This document shows positions 9,701-18,535 of a stretch of 30,621 nucleotides of DNA, one piece after another. Origin of the DNA: Cymbomonas tetramitiformis. Taxonomy: Eukaryota > Chlorophyta > Pyramimonadophyceae > Pyramimonadales > Pyramimonadaceae. The notes under the pieces are model-generated. The model saw only the letters and a program-made list of their open reading frames with translations, had not been told where the DNA came from and made no database searches. The stretch's first letter is position 1. Each line of letters opens with the position of its first letter. Made by a program: the position numbers and the translations under genes. The stretch spans positions 1 to 30,621 of the forward strand of contig LGRX02029290.1 of assembly GCA_001247695.2 (NCBI GenBank). The letters run 5' to 3'.

Positions 9701-12469
9701 ATGACTGGAATTCAAAGTGCCGAAACTTTGCGAGGGCCTATCAGATGCACAGGCCATGGCTTATTCCTATACCAAGGAGGAATGAAAATGACAACCGGAG
9801 CCCAGCAGAACGGCTGAGATGTGAGTACACCACCTGTCCAATATAATGATGGTCCAAACCCCTGATAGACGGTGGTGTAAGGGTTCCAAACGCCCGGAAT
9901 GCTATTTCCTGAATGAATGTAGATGGTCCACACCCCTGTCACACGTTGGATAACGGGTTCCAAACGCCCGGAATGCTATTTTCTGAACGAATGTAGATAA
10001 TCCACACCCCTGTCACACGTTGGAGGGTGGGTTCCGAACGCCCGGAACGTTTCTTCATGAATGAATTAAGATTGTATAGGTTTCGTATTGAACCAGGATA
10101 GGTTGTGTGCGTGTGTGTGGGATCGATCTCTTGTAGTGAAACCCTCTCCGTGGTCCCCTTCTAAGGAGGCCTTGAAGGAGATTATCCCATGGGTAAGAGG
10201 GCTCAAGTTTACCCGAGATTCGGGGCCGATTGGGAGGAAGTTTCTGCAAATCAAGGCGGGAACGCAAACTACGCCACGCAAGTTGAAAGCACATCATGGC
10301 GTAGTTGCTATCACAAGTGGACTCATGTCGATTGTCAGCGCGTGGATGAACAGTGATGGCCATGTGCTACAACCGGAATTCGCTTCCTACGTTGGGAAAT
10401 ATACGACGGTGGTCCGCGAGATTGTGAGCAGAACCATTGATATCGATGTGAGTATAAACACTGCTTACCCCACGTTCCGGGCGCTTGGAACCGTTTGGAG
10501 GCCATAGTCCGGACGTTCGGACCTGCTTCATGTTTGTTGCTCATGTTCATATGCTTCGGATTGGAATCACAATTCCGGGCGGCCGGACCAACATTGGATC
10601 AATGTTCCGGTAGCACGGAACCTATCCATTCAGGCTATACTGATTTATTCCGTTTTGGGCGTGCGGTTCAGCATCATAAAACTGGCATGGACGCCTTGAA
10701 GACAAGGGTATTGGAAGTCCGTGACATCATGGAAGCTGAGCTCTCGCCTGAGCTTTTCGTCATTGCAACGCACCAGCTCGTTCATATTCCGGATCAGATG
10801 CGTGACGAAGGACCAGTTCCCGATCTTTGGATGTTCGCTCCAGAGAGCTTCTTCGGCGAGCTGAGACGGATCATCAGGACTCGCTCGCACCCTGTCGCCA
10901 GCATGATGAAAGGGGTGGAGTTGAAACGCATGGTAAGTCTGGTACGCGGCTTATACCAGTTGCTACAGGCGAATGGTTCGCCACCAACCATTAGCCAACC
11001 ACGTAGCGAGAACACCGTGTCCCTGATGTTGGCGACCGGCAACGAGAGGAAGGGCAAACTTGTCTACTCGACACCAGGTACTGTCCAGACTTAAGTGCAT
11101 ATCGTCCAATTTCGGTCCAAAGGTCTGGAAACGTATCATTGAGTAGGGTCCAACCGGTTGGAACTTGCTTGGACCTTTCATTAGACAAAGCCCAAGCCAA
11201 TAGGGCTCGTTCCATCCACACCCTTCCGGGCGCCCGGAACCCAGGTTCCGGATTAATTCCGGGCGTTTGGAATTAGATCGTCAAAAGCACGCATTGTTTA
11301 ACAAATTTCCGTTTTGCGGTGCGTAGATGATAAGAAGGAGATACAAGCTTGGCTGGCTACAAACGTGGAGTGGTACGGGAACATTGTCAGAGAATTTAAT
11401 CGTGCTGAAGACCATTACACGAGGTATGCATGTTTGCTTGACCGAAGCTTTTTTTGACTAATCATTCACGTACGCAGTTTAGTGGTGTTCCCCTCGCCCG
11501 GAACTAACGTCCAAGCGCCCGGAACGTTGCCTCCGGGCATTTGGACCATGCAGGAACATTAGACAAAACCGACGTCGCTTGGCGGCTCGTCGCGGCAGGG
11601 GCAGTGGCCCAGGTCAAAACTTGACGAGGCCGATACTTCATCAACCTGAAACCTGGCGCAAGAGCCCCGTCACAGGGGAAGTCATTCCGTTTACGGAGAT
11701 GGAAATGAGTTACGCCTTGGCACCACCGAGAATGTGGACAGAGTATGCTTACGTCAAAGTTCGCAATTTTAATTACAGATCGCTGGAAAGGGACATGAAC
11801 AAGGCTACTTGTCATCGATATTTCAAGTCTGTCTTTAAAGTCTGGAATGTACAGAAGCAGCAAGAAGACGACCAGGACAGGTGAGACATGCCAACTATAC
11901 ATGTTCCAGACGTCTGTATAAGAGTGGAGTGTAGGTTCCGGCCGTTTGGACCATGGTCAAGCTACGTTTCATTAAATCTGTTTAAATATTCAAAAGTTCG
12001 ATACGTTCCGGGCGTCCGGAACCATGCTGCCACACGGTTCCGGACGCCCGGACTAATGCGTCCTTGTAGATCTCGATTAGCAGGTGTTCATGATTCTTTC
12101 ACTTCTGATGGCAGGTATGGCGAAATTCTGAAGGTCGTCAAGCTTGTCGTGCACACTGACACATATATTCTTGTGAAGTGTAGATGGTTTCCCCTCGAAG
12201 CTGCTCTTTCCGATGCGGTCACGCAAAACATCTACCTGCGCACCGATATGCCATGGGAAACCAAAGATGCATTCATCGAAGCGAAGGACATCAACAATCA
12301 AGTGGTCGTGGCGCCCATTCCATGGAAGCCTTTGCGGCTTGCACGGTATACCGGTAACAAGGTTCCATTAAATATTCGACATCGGACAGACGTGCTTGCC
12401 GTCGTGCTTGACCGCCACGTCGATTTTGTCGGCGACATCGGCGATAGTAGTTCTGATGATGAAGATTAG
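3791..12469 (+). CDS. Tnp2-type (CACTA/En-Spm) transposase, 10 exons, one in-frame stop
   Basis: Cut-and-paste transposase of the CACTA superfamily. Splice model: 3791-4138, 4364-4429, 4568-5090, 5472-5963, 9461-9820, 10137-10447, 10672-11077, 11327-11423, 11563-11880, 12070-12469. All phases agree; the total is 3321 nt (1106 residues plus stop). Exon 1 has a CPCDQC...H-x3-H zinc-binding N-terminus and an acidic stretch. Exon 3 has CQKC and CPKC pairs. Exon 4 is the tnp2 core with LCADGIEKFKDK, whose Asp is a candidate catalytic residue. Exon 5 has LPRDLLFDVMHIL. Exon 7 matches DUF4218 (HQLVHIPDQM, ESFFGELRRIIRTRSHP). Exon 10 matches DUF4216 (YGEILKVVKLVV, VKCRWF) and ends in an acidic tail. 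A TAA at 4664-4666 interrupts exon 3 inside a conserved helix (HNSTQA, then FDTILEIL), so this copy is probably defective. The exon 7 donor, GTACTG, is weak. Confidence 0.87.
6105..6779. mobile_element. Non-autonomous TIR element with CAAA duplication, nested in intron 4
   Basis: The inverted ends are TGGCTACTGCCCCGTGGT at 6109-6126 and its exact complement at 6758-6775 (18 bp). Four-base direct repeats CAAA flank them at 6105-6108 and 6776-6779. The 667-bp body has no transposase-like frame. A further pseudo-palindrome (GGTACTAT...CAAGTACC) sits just inside the left end, recurs around 6328-6345 and is doubled at the right end. This is a MITE-like insertion; the superfamily is not assigned. 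Confidence 0.8.
6713..6760. repeat. Perfect 48-bp palindrome
   Basis: The 24 bases at 6713-6736 (GGTACTTGAGATAGTACCGA, then AACG) are followed at once by their exact reverse complement at 6737-6760, with no spacer. The centre is ACGCGT. It abuts the right TIR of the nested element and is made from the same GGTACT...AGTACC unit as the left end. Confidence 0.92.
6880..7606. other. Intron 4 stretch without a recognisable gene
   Basis: Mixed-composition intronic sequence. The only clear structure is a GCAGCTTTTT...AAAAAGCTGC inverted repeat near 6885-6908. There is also a loose reiteration of CTGATCGCCNATNA(G) with ATGAATATGGG near 7245-7290 and 7410-7475, which suggests an old duplication. No coding signal that I trust. 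Confidence 0.4.
7657..7737 (+). repeat. 28-bp direct repeat, 53-bp period
   Basis: ACATGCTGACATGGCATGGG followed by TTTGCGAC occurs at 7657-7684 and again, identically, at 7710-7737. It lies in intron 4 beside GCGACAAA motifs. A recent local duplication. Confidence 0.85.
7810..7854. repeat. Perfect 20-bp stem-loop
   Basis: CTGTCCCATTTTACACCTGT at 7810-7829 pairs with its exact complement at 7835-7854 across a CGAGA loop. CCCCT/AGGGG just outside (about 7799 and 7856) extends the stem after a small bulge. It could be the pinched copy of a TIR element or a small-RNA hairpin inside the intron. The sequence alone does not decide. Confidence 0.88.
7887..7910. repeat. 9-bp stem-loop
   Basis: CATGACATG (7887-7895) and CATGTCATG (7902-7910) are exact reverse complements around a six-base loop. 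It follows directly after the 7810 hairpin. Confidence 0.75.
8364..8417 (+). other. D-armless tRNA-like fold
   Basis: Acceptor-like GAGGGCG (8364-8370) pairs with CGCTCTC (8410-8416) over seven pairs with one G-U, followed by A. A five-pair stem with seven-base loop, CTGCA-CAGTTTG-TGCAG (8375-8391), and a T-arm GTGGG-TTCGAGC-CCCAC (8393-8409) abut in tRNA order. The D-arm is replaced by four bases and the loop lacks U33, so it is not a normal tRNA gene. It could be a decayed tRNA, a SINE head or a processed tRNA-like RNA. Confidence 0.55.
9190..9352. repeat. Cluster of TTTTGTCGC / GCGACAAAA inverted motifs
   Basis: TTTTTGTCGCTGCGACAATA, TTTGTCGCACTGCGACAATA and two GCGACAAAAAT copies fall within 160 bases. 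Each pair forms a short hairpin, and the flanking AATAATGAG...ACTCAC is duplicated. The same motif forms the ends of the block at 17804-19776, so this cluster may be the right end of a related element inside intron 4. Confidence 0.6.
9882..10050 (+). repeat. 74-bp tandem repeat in intron 5
   Basis: Three units begin at about 9882, 9956 and 10030, each with a dyad close to GGTTCCAAACGCCCGGAA, followed in two of them by TGCTATTT(C/T)CTGAA and a TCCACACCCCTGTCACACGT string. The intron has grown by duplication of a palindrome-bearing unit without losing its splice sites. Confidence 0.85.
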
Positions 12470-13680
12470 TTAACTTATTGCCTCGCTCGAGGCGGTAGTG
12501 TATCGGTCTCGTTGAGCTCCACGTGCTGCCAAGTCAGAACCTACCAGTTGTAATACTGTAATATATAACATGCATTGTACAGATAATACTAACTTACCTG
12601 GAGTTCCAAAGGGGTTCCGAAGGCTTGGATGCGCCTTGGAATCCATCAAACGCAAGTTCCGAAGCGGTTCCAAACCATTGGACTAAGCCTGGACCCCATA
12701 AGATATCACTTCCATAATCGTTCCAAAGGCTTGGACGGTCTTGAACTGCACGTAGCAAGAATGATCGGTCCAGAGAATTATCGTTCTATATGTCAAGCAC
12801 TTGCTCATAGCGTTCCGCTCTCAGATCGGGAAGTTCCAAGGGCTTGGAATTTCGGAACACGCTCCCGTGTTGCCCAGAGACTGGGCCTATGGGGTTCCAA
12901 GGGCTTGGAATCTTTTGAAACCCACGCTCGTGCTGCGCAGAGACCGGTCCTATGGGGTTCCAAGCCGTGGAGCCTCCGGGCTCGAGCTTCATTCCTCGTA
13001 CTAACAAGGTCCAAGGGCTTGGAATCTTTTGAAACCCACGCCCGTGCTGCGCAGAGACCGATCCTATGGGGTTCCAAGCCGTTGAGCCTCCGGGTTTGAG
13101 CTTCATTCCTCGTACTAACAAGGTCCAAGGGCTTGGAATCTTTTGAAACCCTCGCACGTGCTGCGCTGAGACCGGTCCAATGGGGTTCCAAGCCGTTGAG
13201 CCTCCGGGTTCGAGCTTCATTACTCGTACTAGCAAGTTCCAAAGGCTTGGAATCTTTTGAAACCACGCCCGTGCTGCGCGGAGACCGGTTCAATGGGGTT
13301 CCAAGCCGTTGAACCTCCGATTTCAGACTGCCGACCTCAGACTGGAAAGTTCCAAAGGCTTGGAATTGTCTAAAATGAATTTCAAACCGTTGGAACCGCC
13401 TTGGACCGACGACTTCGGTCATACGTAATCCGAGGACATAGGTCCAACGGCTTGGAATCGACCAGGACCCATTGGACTAACAAATTTTGGTCCAGCCCCT
13501 TGGAACCCCGTAGGACCGTCGGCTTGGAACCCCATAGGACTCCTAGGGAAAAACCCAAAGCTTCACCTTGTAATTCCCGGCGGTTTCCAAAGGCTTGGAA
13601 TTTTACCAAATATTTTCAGGACGGTTCCGGGCGCCCGGAATGGTGCCGTCCAAGCCTTTGGAATAATCCCTATTTTGTAG
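12470..13680. repeat. Right flanking palindrome array with 114-bp tandem units
   Basis: After the transposase stop, CCAAGG-style dyads run almost without break. From 12901 a 114-bp unit (GGGCTTGGAATCTTTTGAAA...TCCTCGTACTAACAAGG) recurs at 13015, 13129 and 13243, with flanking partial units at 12839 and 13356. Because 114 is a multiple of three, long false reading frames appear on both strands. A perfect TTCCGGGCGCCCGGAA lies at 13625-13640. A hairpin AATCCCTA...TAGGGATT (about 13665-13685) is the last element-like structure and may mark the right edge. Confidence 0.8.
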
Positions 13681-13878
13681 GGATTGGCGTCGATGTGAGC
13701 GATCCCACATCTTATCCACCAGGGCCTTGACAGCCTCCGGGGATTTGCGCAGGGATCTGCGGACTTTCTGCATGGCTACCTCAAGGGGAAGGGAGTGCAA
13801 CTCCCTCTTCCAGTGCCACGCGGCGAGTCTTCCTCGTTGGTCGGCGAGGTTGGTCTGGTATGCTTGGAGTGGTAACAC
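13603..13878 (-). pseudogene. Downstream remnant of the Gag-like polyprotein
   Basis: An open frame on the Gag strand reads ADQRGRLAAWHWKRELHSLP and then a basic, helical-looking stretch (EVAMQKVRRSLRKSPEAVKA). It loses character at about 13,680, where the palindrome array begins. I cannot name a domain. Between it and the zinc-knuckle exon (13,880-14,290) the sequence is GC-rich with frames open by composition, one of them Pro/Asp-rich (near 14,000-14,220). The junction looks like the place where the CACTA-like element interrupts the retroelement. Confidence 0.35.
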
Positions 13879-14293
13879 GACGCGGGGTCGAGAAAGGGGT
13901 TCGCGGGGTTTTCCAGCTGGGGATTCCCAAGTCGGCGCCCGCCGGTCCCTTCGGCCCTCAATTCTCCTTCGCGTGTACGCGGGGGTGTCCTCAGCTGAGT
14001 GAGGGAGGGGGGTCGTCGTGTGAACCGTCTTCAGCGAGGGGGTGGCTGATTAGGCTTGCGTCTGACGATGGAGTCGCACCGGCTGAGCGGAAGGTGCGTC
14101 GCAGGCGGGCCCCTGATGAGAAGGCAACGTTCTTGGGGTGAGGGCGATGTCCCCAGGGGTCTTTACGGACTCGCGGGTACGTCGGGGGTTCTATCTCTGG
14201 TTCTGACCGCTCATCCTGGGCGGCGAGGGTCTAATTCTCTGGAGTTGACCTCACTTTCCCGTGGGGCAGGGTCCGGGACTGGCTGTCGGCCAG

Positions 14294-15172
14294 TCATTGT
14301 TCATCTCCCGATGGCGGAAGGCCGTCACCCTCCACCAGCTCAATGCCCGCAAGGGCCGCCAAACTCTGAAAACTCTGGTCGTCCTCGCAGCTCGCAAGAG
14401 CTAGGACCTCCTCGGAGAAGTCCTCGGGGACGCCTTCCACCCGGATGGGATCTTCCTGCTGTTCGATTGCCCAGACAGCTGCTGCTACGAAGTTCGGGGA
14501 GTTAGCCAGTCGAGAGGGTGCTTCGGTTTTCCACTCCTGCAACTTTGCTTCGTTTGTGCAGTTGCGGACAATATGGTCCGCCGACCCACAGGCAAAGCAA
14601 CGGCGAATCCTCGGTGCCTCGGTGTTGGGAGGTAGGCCCGGCGGCGCTGGTGGCGTGACTGCTACTGCTGCGGTGGTGGAGGTTCCGCCTTCCAGCATAG
14701 TGAGAGCGGGGCGGTTGGAGGTCTGGGGACTGCGTCTGAAGAAATTCTGCTGAGTTCACGGGGTCGGATTGACGAATCGGGGAGGACGGTCGCTGGAGCG
14801 TCGTTGAGCTTCTGCCTCCATGTCGTTCTCCGCCTCCTCTGCGATCTCGCGGATTTTCAACAGAGCGTCGTGAGTTCCCGGAATGCACTCCATAATCGCC
14901 TTCTCTCCCCAGTCCTGTGGTTTGGAGACATCTAAGTTGACGGACCGGAGGCGGCGCATCACTTTTGTTGAGCATCTCAGGCCCCGTCGGTAAGCGGAGA
15001 GCATCGATAAGTTGGTCATCTCCGCACAGTTTGGGACCCTGCCAGCGAGGAAGTTGACGGAGGCCATACGGGTCTCTAAGCGGGAGAAGTACTCGGGCGC
15101 AGATTCATATTGCGCCTGTTTCAATGCTATAGCCTCCCCGTCAGAGAAGACGGCTTTCTTTTTTCGAAGCGG
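14294..15172 (-). pseudogene. Retrotransposon Gag with CCHC zinc knuckle, one in-frame TGA
   Basis: Read from high to low coordinate, one frame runs from about 15170 to 14294. The upstream part carries SAPEYFSRLETRMASVNF and LSMLSAYRRGLR, which resembles a capsid-type gag region. The downstream part has the CX2CX4HX4C knuckle CFACGSADHIVRNC, then an acidic, Leu-rich tail ending at TGA 14294. A TGA at 14756-14758 splits the frame between the two parts. Zinc knuckles of this type bind RNA in Gag proteins. No protease, RT, RNase H or integrase motif is visible downstream. The in-frame stop and the breaks upstream suggest a dead copy, although stop readthrough between gag parts cannot be excluded. 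Confidence 0.7.
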
Positions 15173-15406
15173 CCCGCATTGGGAATTTTTACTGGCCCAC
15201 TTTCGGCCAGCCCGACCAATCTACAAATTTGCCCGCAAGAGTTTAAGTATGGCCCTTTTAAGTATGGCAAGATCATAAAAATCGCACAATTTTCACGAAA
15301 AGTTTCTTAATCGGGACCCTTGAGAGACGGCCCGCATCCAACAATCGAGCGGCCCGCAACCGGCCCGGGCTGACTTCAAACGGCCCCGGGCCGGCCTCTC
15401 ACCGTA
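15159..15406. mobile_element. Small GC-ended insertion in gag
   Basis: The Gag frame is interrupted by about 248 bp with an AT-rich core and ends rich in GGCCCGGGC/GGCCCGC strings. Flanking GGCTTTCTT (15150-15158) and AGCCTTCTT (15407-15415) match at seven of nine positions and may be a decayed target-site duplication. There is no coding content and the class is unknown. Confidence 0.45.
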
Positions 15407-15675
15407 AGCCTTCTTCCCTGCTCCCCGTTGACGTTCTCCGGACATCCCTGTGTGAAAGAGCACTTCGCAAGATCACTGAAGTACACATCAAGTTGTGTAT
15501 AACGTTGGTGCCAACCGTTTTCGGACCCGAAGATGCCTGCTGCTCGTTCCAGGAATCTCTTCTCTTGGTCCTGGAGGGTGTGCTCCTTGAAGCTCCACAA
15601 CAGACTGGACACGCTCGCTTGGAAATCGGAGACTGAGGGCGTACAGCTAGGGTTATTACCCATTGCTTCGACCAC
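15376..15675 (-). pseudogene. Gag-like fragment upstream of the capsid-like part
   Basis: The frame reads SDFQASVSSLLWSFKEHTLQ, then DQEKRFLERAAGIFGSENGW and TQLDVYFSDLAKCSFTQG, which has helical, soluble gag-like character. It lies directly 5' of the capsid-like frame but in a different phase, separated by the small insertion. Assignment rests on position and composition only. The last 20 residues are translation of the insertion junction and are not real. Confidence 0.45.
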
Positions 15676-15790
15676 AATGGCTTCCTGAAAGATTTTCCGT
15701 ATGGTACCAGGTTCGAGTAGTGTTCCAGCTGTGTAAGCAGGCCGTCTTCGTCAGTCGATTTAGTGTCGGCTGCAGAACCTACGGGGGGAT

Positions 15791-16681
15791 TTACTCACGC
15801 TCTTGATGAGTTTCGACATACACCATCTCTTTGACCTTGTGCTCCTGGCGGATCTCGTCTGATGAGGCCCGCAAGTAGGTACCCTGGGGCACTGGGATGA
15901 CCCCCGGTATGAACGGGGATGCACCGGGGGAAAGGGTGGGATTCCCTCTCCCAGGGCGAGGGAATCGACCGAATCTATGGTGCTGAGGGTCTTGAGATTG
16001 GAGCGGGAGTGTGGTTTGGCGCTGGAGCGGGCTGTGCCAAGGAGGGGGGTGGCGCGGGAAGCGGTAGACTTGAGGTGTTGGGAAGGGCATGGGGGTAGGT
16101 GGTTGTGCGGCTGCCGCGCTCATGCTTCTGTACCAGTCGGAGTTACATATTTCAGACCAAGCTGCAAGGCCATCTTGGTCGAAATGCTGCGTATCCGATT
16201 CCCGGGCAGTAGGCGGTATCCACTCCCAGATCGGCTGCCCCATGCTCGATGACCGCACGTTCGCCGCAGAGGGGTCCCCCATTGCTAGGTCCATGGCATC
16301 ACGGTCCACCATGAGAATCCAGGTCTCCACACGAGGGTTGGTGAGTGGCAGGGGTGGGTGATGCAGACGTCCTCCCATGCGAGCGTATGCCGTGAGCGGC
16401 GCCCCTGGTAAGTACATGATTCGAAAGAGGATGGAGTCGCCTTGTACCCCAGCTCGACGACGTGCATCCCACGGTAAGGTGATCATCGCAGGGCCTCGTT
16501 CCTCCGACGGCTGGTGATGAAACCATAACGAGCCACCGTCGTGCGTAACAAACAGGGCTCGGACTTCAGGGTAATGAGGGTACGAGGGTTCCGGTCCTGG
16601 CTCCGGAGCGGGATCGCCAGATGGATTTGGGGCCGAGTCGCTGGGTAGGCCAGGGATCGGTTCACCGGATGGGTCTCGCAT
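15791..16681 (-). pseudogene. Proline-rich N-terminal polyprotein segment
   Basis: An open frame of about 296 codons from ATG 16681. It begins with a Pro/Ser/Glu-rich linker (GDPAPEPGPEPSYPHYPEV). A folded-looking part follows (RALFVTHDGGSLWFHHQPSE, SILFRIMYLPGAPLTAYARM, VETWILMVDRDAMDLAMGDP), then a Pro/Gln/His-rich stretch and a charged end (EIRQEHKVKEMVYVETHQER). I do not recognise the domain. It lies on the Gag strand 5' of the gag-like frames and is probably part of the same retroelement polyprotein, in a shifted frame. Confidence 0.4.
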
Positions 16682-17398
16682 CAACCTGTAGCACCGCAAT
16701 CAAGACATCCAAGCAATCAATCGGCCACTCCTCGACACACAAGGGCGCGGACTCAAATACAAAAATTAGCGCCCGCAGCTCAGGTGAAATAGGAGGAGCG
16801 GCCACAACAATCGCAGCAGCAACGGCCGCAATCAGCTGCTGCTGCTGCGCATCAACCGTTGCTTTCAATGCCGCCATCGCGCCTCATGGTTCGCTTGCTG
16901 CTGGGCTAATTGCTGTTGCATCAGTGCAAGGACGGGATCAATCGTTCCGGCTTGCACAACTGGCGCTGGCGCAGCAGGCAGCGTAGCGGAGTAAATTTGC
17001 GCGGAGTTTAAAATCCGGCCAACCAACTTCCACGACAATTCCGCCGCGGCTTTGACGGCCCCCCACGGAGCCGGCAGCGGGGGAACAATTTCCCACTGTG
17101 CCGGCATAGAAAACGTGGAAGCAGCCGTCGGATCCGCAACCAGAAACGCTGTGCCTGCTGCCGTAAGCGCTGAAAGATCAGCCACGATGACCGGCGGAAT
17201 ACTCCCTCGAAAGGCAGCGCGCAAATGTCCAAAATGCTCTGAAAGACCGTCTTGCGCGTTCACAGCCGTAACCCGCGACCATCGCGTAGATCGGACAGTT
17301 GGAAAGAATGCGATGCAGGCGTTCAGCGCGGCACGCACAGCAGACGATCCCCAAATGGGGACCGGGGCAACCGGCAAAGGGAGAGGAAGATTCTGCAT
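16662..17398 (-). pseudogene. N-terminal polyprotein segment, frameshifted
   Basis: ATG 17398 opens a 177-codon frame (MQNLPLPLPVAPVPIWGSSA...) that is Ala/Pro-rich and ends in a Gln-rich coiled stretch (LALMQQQLAQQQANHEA) at TGA 16865. The stop overlaps the start of a second frame (MAALKATVDAQQQQLIAAVA, 16877-16662), which continues the same Gln/Ala-rich character. A one-base indel near 16,875 is the simplest reading. Function unknown. It is the most 5' coding segment on this strand before non-coding sequence begins. Confidence 0.4.
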
Positions 17399-17429
17399 GA
17401 AGAAAGACGCAGTCAGTAGTCAGTGAACT

Positions 17430-17803
17430 TTTCAATCGTCGAGTCGAAGAATTATTTGTTTTGAATAATTCGCTCAGAAAAAAGAGCTAAACCGTACTTT
17501 TGGCACGTGTGGCCTCGAAGTGAGAAAACTGGTTCACTAATTCTAGTGGAATTGTTTTAAGCACTAACGCACAACTCTCGGAAGTTGGCCGAGGCTCGAT
17601 CGGGCCACGTGGCGGCCGATCGAAAAGTGTCAGTTTGAAATCCCAAAACAGATCAAGCAAGTGACTCATATGACTCGGGCATATGATGCGGACAAACTGA
17701 CACACAGTGACGGGTCTCCGTCCGAACCGTCGCGGGCGACACGACTGTCGCGCTCACTCGTCGCTACGGGATCTGTCGCACAGAGAATCTGAGGAACCCG
17801 GTC
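17430..17803. other. Non-coding stretch upstream of the gag-like block
   Basis: I see no gene. A hairpin GAATTATT...AATAATTC lies near 17449-17471. Several TGTCGC/GCGACA strings at 17730-17785 precede the TTTTTTGTCGCA inverted end. If the gag-like block was an LTR element, its 5' LTR should be here, but no direct-repeat partner was found. Confidence 0.35.
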
Positions 17804-18089
17804 TTTTTTGTCGCATGCATGGTCATTTTTGTCGCTATCGCAAGAAAATATTTCTTTCGCACGTCAAAAAAAATGAATCTTCTGAAAAAAAACAGAAACG
17901 GGGCTTCGTTCCCTTAAAGGGACAAAGAACAATTTCACCAAAAAAGGTGGAGGGACGAAACGACATCGTCATTGGAACACTGTCAAAACTGCCCAAAAAC
18001 TTTCGACATGAACTTTTTTTTATCGTCAGCGTTGTCGCACGCCTCTGGAAGATACACCATCCCCCCATCGAAAACTTTTTGACAGCCCG

Positions 18090-18535
18090 ATCGAATCGTC
18101 GACCGAACGATCGGACAGTCATCTGACAGATTCTTGAAGAAGGGCATCTTCAAGTTGTCGCAGCGATCTTGAATACAATACAATCCTACATCAATTAATT
18201 TTCGACCGACCGATATAATCGTTGACCGAACGATCGGACCGTTCGATTTCGCTTGCTAAAGGATTCGTTCCGAAGACAAGATCTTCAAGTTGTCGCAGCG
18301 ATCTTGAATACAATACAATCCTACATCGACTAATTTTCGACCGATCGATCGAATCGTCGACCGAACAATCGGACCGTCCGATTTCGCGTGCTAATGGATT
18401 CGTTCCGAAGACACGATCTTCAAGCTGTCGCAGGGATCTTGAATACAATACAATCCTACATCGACTAAATTTTAACCGACCGATCAGACTGTCGTCAAAA
18501 CATCGGACCGTCCGATTTCGTGTGTTAATCGATTG
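18090..18535. repeat. 135-bp tandem array, about 3.3 units
   Basis: GATCTTGAATACAATACAAT begins at 18165, 18300 and 18435, exactly 135 apart. Units are rich in CGATCG/CGACCGA strings and diverge by a few percent. The period is a multiple of three, which creates long mirror reading frames on both strands that should not be taken as genes. Confidence 0.88.

Larger units (their letters stand above)
4139..12069 (+). repeat. TTCC-RRR-CG-YYY-GGAA palindromes in all nine transposase introns
   Basis: Every intron of the transposase gene holds at least one copy of a 16-18 bp dyad. Perfect 16-bp copies of TTCCGGGCGCCCGGAA lie at 5317-5332 (intron 3) and 11224-11239 (intron 7), and again at 13625-13640 in the 3' flank. 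Variants exchange GGG for AAA on the left or CCC for TTT on the right, or shift the centre: 4155-4171, 4482-4499, 5129-5145, 6062-6080, 9883-9900, 10473-10490, 10573-10590, 11510-11528, 11936-11953, 12005-12021, 12036-12052. I saw no full copy in any exon. Introns of the second gene (around 856-872 and 1436-1600) also carry them. Confidence 0.85.

Noticed and set aside
10630..10671. Acceptor CCATTCAG at about 10632 for transposase exon 7
   Set aside because: It gives the wrong phase. GCGGTTCAG ending at 10671 joins exon 6 in frame and has a TACTGAT branch-like string upstream.
12786..13422. Long overlapping reading frames on both strands (up to 205 codons) after the transposase
   Set aside because: They are translations of the 114-bp repeat, whose length is a multiple of three and lacks stops. 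The peptides are repeated dyad readings (SKGLE, FQRLG) with no protein character.
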